Below, one piece after another: positions 58,933 through 64,000 of a DNA stretch of 64,000 nucleotides (positions are counted from its first letter, which is position 1; the number at the start of each line of letters is the position of its first letter). Position numbers and translations under genes: made by a program. The notes under the pieces were generated by a model, which saw nothing but the letters and a program-made list of their open reading frames with translations, ran no database searches and was not told the origin of the DNA. Source of the stretch: Rosa chinensis (Eukaryota > Streptophyta > Magnoliopsida > Rosales > Rosaceae); NCBI RefSeq assembly GCF_002994745.2, contig NC_037090.1, positions 14,434,001 through 14,498,000 of the forward strand, given 5' to 3'.

Positions 58933-60852
58933 ATGCTAGATCTCAACCTCAACTTCTACACTCCCGAAATGGAGACCTCCGCCGCGAGCAGCTTCAACGA
59001 CTCCTCCAACGACTCCTCCTCCTCCGCCACCCTCAACTTCCTCGACCTCCAAAACGACGTCGCCGCCCCCCCTTACGACGACGCCGATCATCATGACTAC
59101 TTCGACGGCCGCACCATCCAGCTCTTCCCTCCTCAACCCCAGCCGCCCCTACGGTCCTCGACGACCAAGCAGTGGCTGGGGCTCTCCTCCGGCGGAGCAC
59201 CGCAGCGTTACTCTGCTCCTCCTCCTCCTCCGCCGCTCGCGGAGCAGAGGATCGTGCCTCTCCCGGAGAAGGTCAAGAAGAGCCGCCGGGGACCGAGGTC
59301 CCGGAGCTCGCAGTATCGCGGCGTCACGTTTTATCGGAGGACCGGGAGATGGGAATCGCATATTTGGTGTGCCTCTCAATACTTTATTTGGCAAGGAACC
59401 TTGATTTGTGCTCTCAGATTTTTTACCCTTTTTGCTTTTTTTACTGTGTAGGGATAATGGGAAGCAGGTGTACTTGGGTAAAGCAGAATTTAGCCCCTTA
59501 ATCTTCACTTTATGTTCTTTTGCTTAATTTTTTGATTTGTTTAATTAATTGTTGATTAAATTTCTCCAGGTGGATTTGACACTGCGCATTCTGCAGCTAG
59601 GTGAGAACTCAGATTCTGATTTTCCAAGTGTCAATGTTATTTCTAGCTAGTGTTTAATAACTTTTTACTGTTTGATTGGGAATGTAAATTTTGGGTATTT
59701 GGTGGTTTGATCTCAGGGCTTATGATCGAGCTGCGATAAAGTTCCGTGGAACTGAGGCTGATATTAATTTCAACGTTAGTGATTATGATGAGGATATTAA
59801 GCAGGTTAGTGATTTTGTGTGTGCGCTATGGAGCTTTTTACTGGGATTGTTATGATTATATTGTTTTCTGGGTTTAGTTTTGATGGTAAATTTGTAATGC
59901 AGATGAGTAAATTTACAAAGGAAGAGTTTGTGCATATCCTGCGTCGCCAGAGCACCGGATTCGCCAGAGGAAGCTCGAAATACAGGGGAGTCACGCTGCA
60001 CAAATGTGGCCGCTGGGAAGCTCGTATGGGCCAGTTGCTGGGCAAGAAGTGAGCCAACCCTTTTCGTGTTTTCTTTTGCTTTTTTCAGTTTATGCATTAA
60101 GATTGTGTCTAAATTTTGAGTGTGGCCTTTGAGTAATCATTTGTGGTATAAATAAATGTGATAAGAGAACAAGGGAATAAAGAAATTGTATTCAGTTGCG
60201 ACCTAATTAATGAACATTTGGGACTTGGTTTTGTGAAGTTTTTGGATGGATTCAGAAATTGGTTTTCATTGAGTATGGCTTGCCTGCAGGTATATATACC
60301 TTGGCCTATTTGATAGCGAGATTGAAGCTGCAAGGTCTTTACGTTAATAAATAGGCACTATTTTATTTGATGCTTAAACTTTGAGATCTTAATGAACCAT
60401 GGGATGCCATTTATAAGTCTGTGTAGTGTTGTCCTTTTAAAATCAGAGCATATGACCAGGCTGCCATCAAATGCCATGGAAGGGAAGCGGTCACCAACTT
60501 TAATCCAAGCTTATATGATGGGGAGATAATGGCTGAGGCCAACAATGCAGGTACTATTGTTATCAGAGAATCAATTATGATCTTTGTATGAAGTCTATCA
60601 GATCAATTGAGCAGAACATAAACTTTGTCTTTTGTTGATATTGCTATGTCATGTCTTCATAACCCTTTTGGTACAGGCATCGATGATAGTCTTGATCTAA
60701 ACTTGGGAATTGCTCCCCCCTTGGCTTCTGACTGTCCGAATGAGAACATCAACTTGAGCAGCTTTCCTTTTCAGCTAGGCTGCAATGACAATCCTGTTAA
60801 CATGACAGCAAGGGTAATGATCAGATCAATTAAAAACTCCACCCAGCTCTGA
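58933..60852 (+). CDS. AP2-type (TOE/RAP2.7-like) transcription factor, 3' end cut by a retrotransposon
   Basis: Eight exons in phase: 58933-59366, 59452-59477, 59570-59600, 59717-59804, 59903-60048, 60290-60334, 60447-60550, 60677-60813, giving 337 residues so far. The 26-, 31- and 45-nt exons are typical of this family. It starts MLDLNLNF, an EAR repression motif; SLDLNLGI near residue 297 is a second one. The nuclear signal [13 protein letters not shown] leads into AP2 domain 1 ([19 protein letters not shown], about 128-195) and domain 2 ([18 protein letters not shown], about 218-280). Family members repress flowering and are controlled by miR172. After exon 8 a donor (GTAATG) stands 36 bp before an Athila LTR. 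Read-through adds 12 codons and stops at TGA (60850-60852), made by the LTR's first bases. The C-terminal exons and the usual miR172 site are not in the window. Confidence 0.92.
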
Positions 60853-62240
60853 TAGGAGCATATTTATGCTACGTTATTATTATTTATTCCTATGCTTTTC
60901 TTTGTTAGTTTATATTATTTTGGATAATTTATTTGTTTTTGTGTTTATTAGGTTTTCCGAAGCAAATAAGGAAAAGAAGGTGTAAAGAAGGAAATTGCGT
61001 GGAATTTTGATTCACTAAGGATTCTTGATGGAAGAAGACTTTCCCTTGAAGCAAAGAGTTGGAGATTTACAAGGAAACAAAGTGGAAGAGTCTCAAGGGA
61101 AATAAAGGCCCTTAGAAGTCAGAATTTGGGGGATACACACGCACACAAGGAGAAGGAACGATTGGAGCAACAGAAGGAGAAGAAGTAAATTCGGAGCCCA
61201 GAAACGATCGATCGTTTCACGAGGAAGATCGATCGTTTCCCCTGTTTTTTCCAGTTTTCGATTTCCTTCCTTCTTTCCAAAACTCATGTATTTCTTTTGT
61301 GTGTTTTCCAAGATGATGAGTAGCTAATTTTCCTATAGTTAGGGGCTGCTTTCAGCCCTAGACATGGTGTAACTATGATGTTGGCGTTTATTTAATAAGT
61401 TCTATGGATTTTGAATATTCATTGGTTTATCGTTTGTTCATTGATCAATTTTGTATGTTTATTGATGGTGCGCAACATTAGTATGCATGCTAGGTTGTAA
61501 AGCTATGAGTGTCTTGTATGATCATCATGTCTACTTGCATTCTAGAGTAGCGAATGAATGACTTGAGCCCCATTCATATAAACCAACGTCTAGGTATACT
61601 AGGACAACACCAGTACCGAAATTGCCTAGCCTTATTCATAATCTTTTAGACCTTAATGACTACTAGGTGAGAGCTGTGCGAGAACATCACTCTAGGTTCC
61701 ATCCTAGAAGCTAAGTTAAGTTGGAAACATCATTCTCTTAACATGCCAAGTAAGAAAGATTGATAGGTTAAGTACAACACATCATTGGCTTAGCTTGAGT
61801 AAGGATATTCGAATGAATTGAGCTTGTTAGTAAACACATCATAGGTGTAATCATGGTCTAGTGGTGAGAAGTAGTTCCTAGCTAGTTTTCTCATATTTTA
61901 TCAAAACCAAAAACCCTAAGTCGTTTTCTATTTTCGTTAGTTTTCTGTCTGTCGTTTTCTTTATTTTATTTAGTATATCAGTTCAACTCCGATTTACCCC
62001 AATTTTTGTATGCGTCTTCGTCTGTGTGTCTAGTTAGTGTGTATTTAATTTCATAACTTTTAGTTGAGTCTAGTTATAGTTTTTATTTTCGTTTCTATTC
62101 AGTATCTGTTTCGAGTTTTCGAGTCAGTTTTGCAATTGTTGAGTCACAATCCTCTGCGGGAGACACCCTCTTTCCTATACTACCATCGATAACTACTGAG
62201 ATTGCAGGGATTTATTTATACACCTATTTTGGGTGTGTCA
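60850..62240 (+). repeat. 5' LTR of the Athila-like element
   Basis: 1391 bp, TG...CA ends. It contains a perfect 18-bp palindrome GAAACGATCGATCGTTTC (61201-61218), a second GATCGATCGTTTCC just after it, and an AATAAA (61101-61106) that could end read-through AP2 transcripts. Confidence 0.88.
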
Positions 62241-62244
62241 AATT

Positions 62245-62264
62245 TGGCGCCGTGTCGCCGGGGA
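62245..62264 (+). other. Primer-binding site (Asp tRNA type)
   Basis: TGGCGCCG then CGCCGGGGA, complementary in kind to the tRNA-Asp 3' end, with a small internal change from the usual sequence. Confidence 0.75.
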
Positions 62265-62349
62265 TTGTTTTCCTTTAATAATTGCAAATCTTATTTGTTT
62301 TTACTAATCTTTCTTTTGTTTCGTGTTTTTAGGTACTTAATCGCTGTGT

Positions 62350-64000
62350 ATGCAAACTCGGGGCTTTGGGAGCAATAACCTTGTTCCTTTGGATCGTGAG
62401 ATTGAACGCACAGCTAGGTCACATCGGAAACGTGCGTCTCAACGTGTGGGAGAGCAGGACAAGACGGATTCTTTCGTCTTTCCACCAATTCCACCACATT
62501 CACTAGTTCCACCATCACCTATTGAGCTACAACAAGCTGTGATCACACCTCTTCCTGTGGGTGTTGTTCATTCAGACTCTGAGGAATCTTTCAAATCGAG
62601 TGAAGTTGAAGAGGAAGAACAGTTGGTTAACATGGCAGGAAATCGTACTTTGAAGCAATTGACCGCACCTACTGCTGTGCAACAACCCTTGTGCATCGCT
62701 TATCCTGCTGGGGCACAAGGCTTTGAGCTTAAGTCGGGCATTCTTCATCATCTGCCTAAGTTTCATGGGTTCTCAACCGAGGATCCTAATCTTCATCTCA
62801 AGGAATTCCATATGATTATTACAGGGATGAAGCCTGAAGCAGTTCTTGAAGAGCATGCTAAGTTGCGTGCCTTTCCATTCTCTTTGGAAGGGAAGGCAAG
62901 GGAGTGGCTGTACAATCAATCTCCAGGGTCTATGAATTCATGGGATCAAGTGCAACAAGCTTTTCTTGAAGAGTATTTCCCAGCTACTAAAGCAGCAAGC
63001 ATAAGGAAAGACATATGTGCTATACGACAGATGCATGGAGAGTCCTTTGGAGAGTACTATGATAGGTTCAATCGCCTGATTTCTTCATGCCCAAACCATC
63101 AAATCAGTGATCATCTTCTCATAATCTATTTCTATGAGGGATTGTGTGGCACAGACCGCATAATGCTTGATGCAGCAAGTGGAGGAGCTTTTGTGGACAA
63201 GATGCCTGCCAATGCACATGCTTTGTGCAAGAATATAGCCTCCAACACTCGTCAATATGGAGGGAGAGATGTGATGCCGCGGCAAAATGTCAATGAGGTC
63301 AGTTCTACTTCTAATTTAGAAGCACAAATAGCTAACCTCACTAATCTTGTGAAACAGGTAGTGCTACCCAAGCAAGTATGCGGAGTATGCTCAATGATAG
63401 GACATGCAGCTGATATGTGCCCATCATTGAATGATCAAGGTGGCTGGGAGCAAGCTAATGCGATTGGAGGGTTTCAAGGGCAGCAACGAGCTAAATATGA
63501 TCCTTTCTCAAATACCTACAATCCGGGATGGAGGGATCATCCAAATTTCCGTTGGAACAATAATGACAATGTCATGCAGCCTCCAAGCAACAACTTCAAT
63601 CGAGCTCCACCTGGGTTTCAACAAGCAAGGCAACAAGCATCATATCAAGCACCCCCTCAACAACAAAGCCAAGGTATGTCTGTGGAAGATATGATTAAAA
63701 ATCTGACTATTACTGCTACCAACTTGGTGCAGACGACAGCTGCATATCAACAAAAGACGGATAGAGCTATTGAGAATCTTGAGCGTCAAGTGACACAAAT
63801 TGCAAACATGGCGGGCCAACAACCTCAACCCGGCAAACTTCCGAGCCAAACGGTTGTGAACCCCAAAGGGGGGTTTGAGAATGCAAGTGCTATCACTCTG
63901 CGAAGTGGAAAAGAAGTCCTAGAGGCTCCAAGGGTGGACAACAGGGTTAGGAAGGCTGTTGATGCAGAGGAATCAGAAACGATCGATCGCCCAGAGGAAA
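62350..64000 (+). CDS. Gag polyprotein of the Athila-like element, partial at window edge
   Basis: An open frame of 550 codons from ATG 62350 to the window end without a stop. Starts MQTRGFGSNNLVPLDREIER. The retrotransposon gag core is seen as FELKSGILHHLPKFHGFSTE, LRAFPFSLEGKAREWLYNQS, SWDQVQQAFLEEYFP and IRKDICAIRQ. A zinc knuckle CGVCSMIGHAADMC (C-X2-C-X4-H-X4-C) lies near residue 344. Gln-rich sequence follows, then ITLRSGKEV, which in Athila/Tat elements leads towards protease. Gag packages the element's RNA into cytoplasmic particles. The absence of lesions indicates a young copy. Confidence 0.93.
   Translation, partial: MQTRGFGSNNLVPLDREIERTARSHRKRASQRVGEQDKTDSFVFPPIPPHSLVPPSPIELQQAVITPLPVGVVHSDSEESFKSSEVEEEEQLVNMAGNRTLKQLTAPTAVQQPLCIAYPAGAQGFELKSGILHHLPKFHGFSTEDPNLHLKEFHMIITGMKPEAVLEEHAKLRAFPFSLEGKAREWLYNQSPGSMNSWDQVQQAFLEEYFPATKAASIRKDICAIRQMHGESFGEYYDRFNRLISSCPNHQISDHLLIIYFYEGLCGTDRIMLDAASGGAFVDKMPANAHALCKNIASNTRQYGGRDVMPRQNVNEVSSTSNLEAQIANLTNLVKQVVLPKQVCGVCSMIGHAADMCPSLNDQGGWEQANAIGGFQGQQRAKYDPFSNTYNPGWRDHPNFRWNNNDNVMQPPSNNFNRAPPGFQQARQQASYQAPPQQQSQGMSVEDMIKNLTITATNLVQTTAAYQQKTDRAIENLERQVTQIANMAGQQPQPGKLPSQTVVNPKGGFENASAITLRSGKEVLEAPRVDNRVRKAVDAEESETIDRPEE

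Larger units (their letters stand above)
60850..64000 (+). mobile_element. Athila-like Ty3/gypsy retrotransposon, 5' part
   Basis: The 5' LTR 60850-62240 starts TGATAGGAGCATATTTATGC and ends GGGTGTGTCA. After AAT comes TGGCGCCGTGTCGCCGGGGA (from 62245), an Asp-tRNA-type primer site close to TGGCGCCGTTGCCGGGGA of Athila elements. An intact gag follows and leaves the window. The right end and target duplication cannot be seen. The element is in sense with the AP2 gene it interrupts. Confidence 0.92.

Noticed and set aside
58936..59136. Minus frame over AP2 exon 1
   Set aside because: Complement of Ser/Asp/Pro-rich coding sequence; no independent support.

Overview
The window is plant nuclear DNA. 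It carries intron-bearing genes with GT-AG splice sites, a CC-NB-ARC-LRR resistance gene, a REVEILLE-type clock MYB, an AP2-type floral regulator, an organelle-type PPR gene, and many plant transposon families. The set fits a eudicot. A rosid, perhaps Rosaceae, is a guess from overall gene resemblance and was not tested.

Layout. Positions 1-4712 are a gypsy-type LTR running in from the left edge, split by a 2.05 kb CACTA transposon. Positions 5576-8510 hold a very young, non-autonomous Copia element on the minus strand with a perfect 5-bp target duplication. A diverged direct duplication and an LTR-like piece follow. Positions 10307-18205 are a two-exon CNL resistance gene whose 4.25 kb intron, just after the GLPL motif, is full of small transposons and tandem duplications. 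Positions 19334-21445 hold a set of exons in matching phase that I cannot name. A 12-exon PPR gene (27131 to 22135, minus) lies head to head with a CCCH zinc-finger gene (28412-31757, plus) of the DFRP1/ZC3H15 type.

Positions 34217-38093 are a decayed Copia element. At 38207-39834 lies a Mutator-like element with a perfect 9-bp target duplication, carrying a TOM9/TOM22-like pseudogene and an F-box fragment (a Pack-MULE). A small basic-protein gene (40186-40386, minus), a hAT MITE with pol III-like boxes, a two-exon single-pass membrane protein (44482 to 43053, minus), nested MITEs and SINE-like units follow.

The right third holds an RVE8-like clock MYB (48595-51254, eight exons, one GC-AG intron), ribosomal protein uL4/RPL4 (52779-54975) with a typical telo-box promoter, and a TOE/RAP2.7-type double-AP2 gene (from 58933). 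The AP2 gene is cut 36 bp after its eighth exon by an Athila-like retrotransposon (60850 to the window end). The LTR's first three bases form an in-frame stop. The miR172-site region expected near the 3' end of this family is not in the window.

How the parts relate. Host genes are ordinary single-copy-type genes with no operon logic. The notable biology is the effect of mobile DNA on them: AP2 interruption, gene capture by a MULE, intron growth in the NLR and CCCH genes, and one recent Copia insertion that implies an active autonomous partner.
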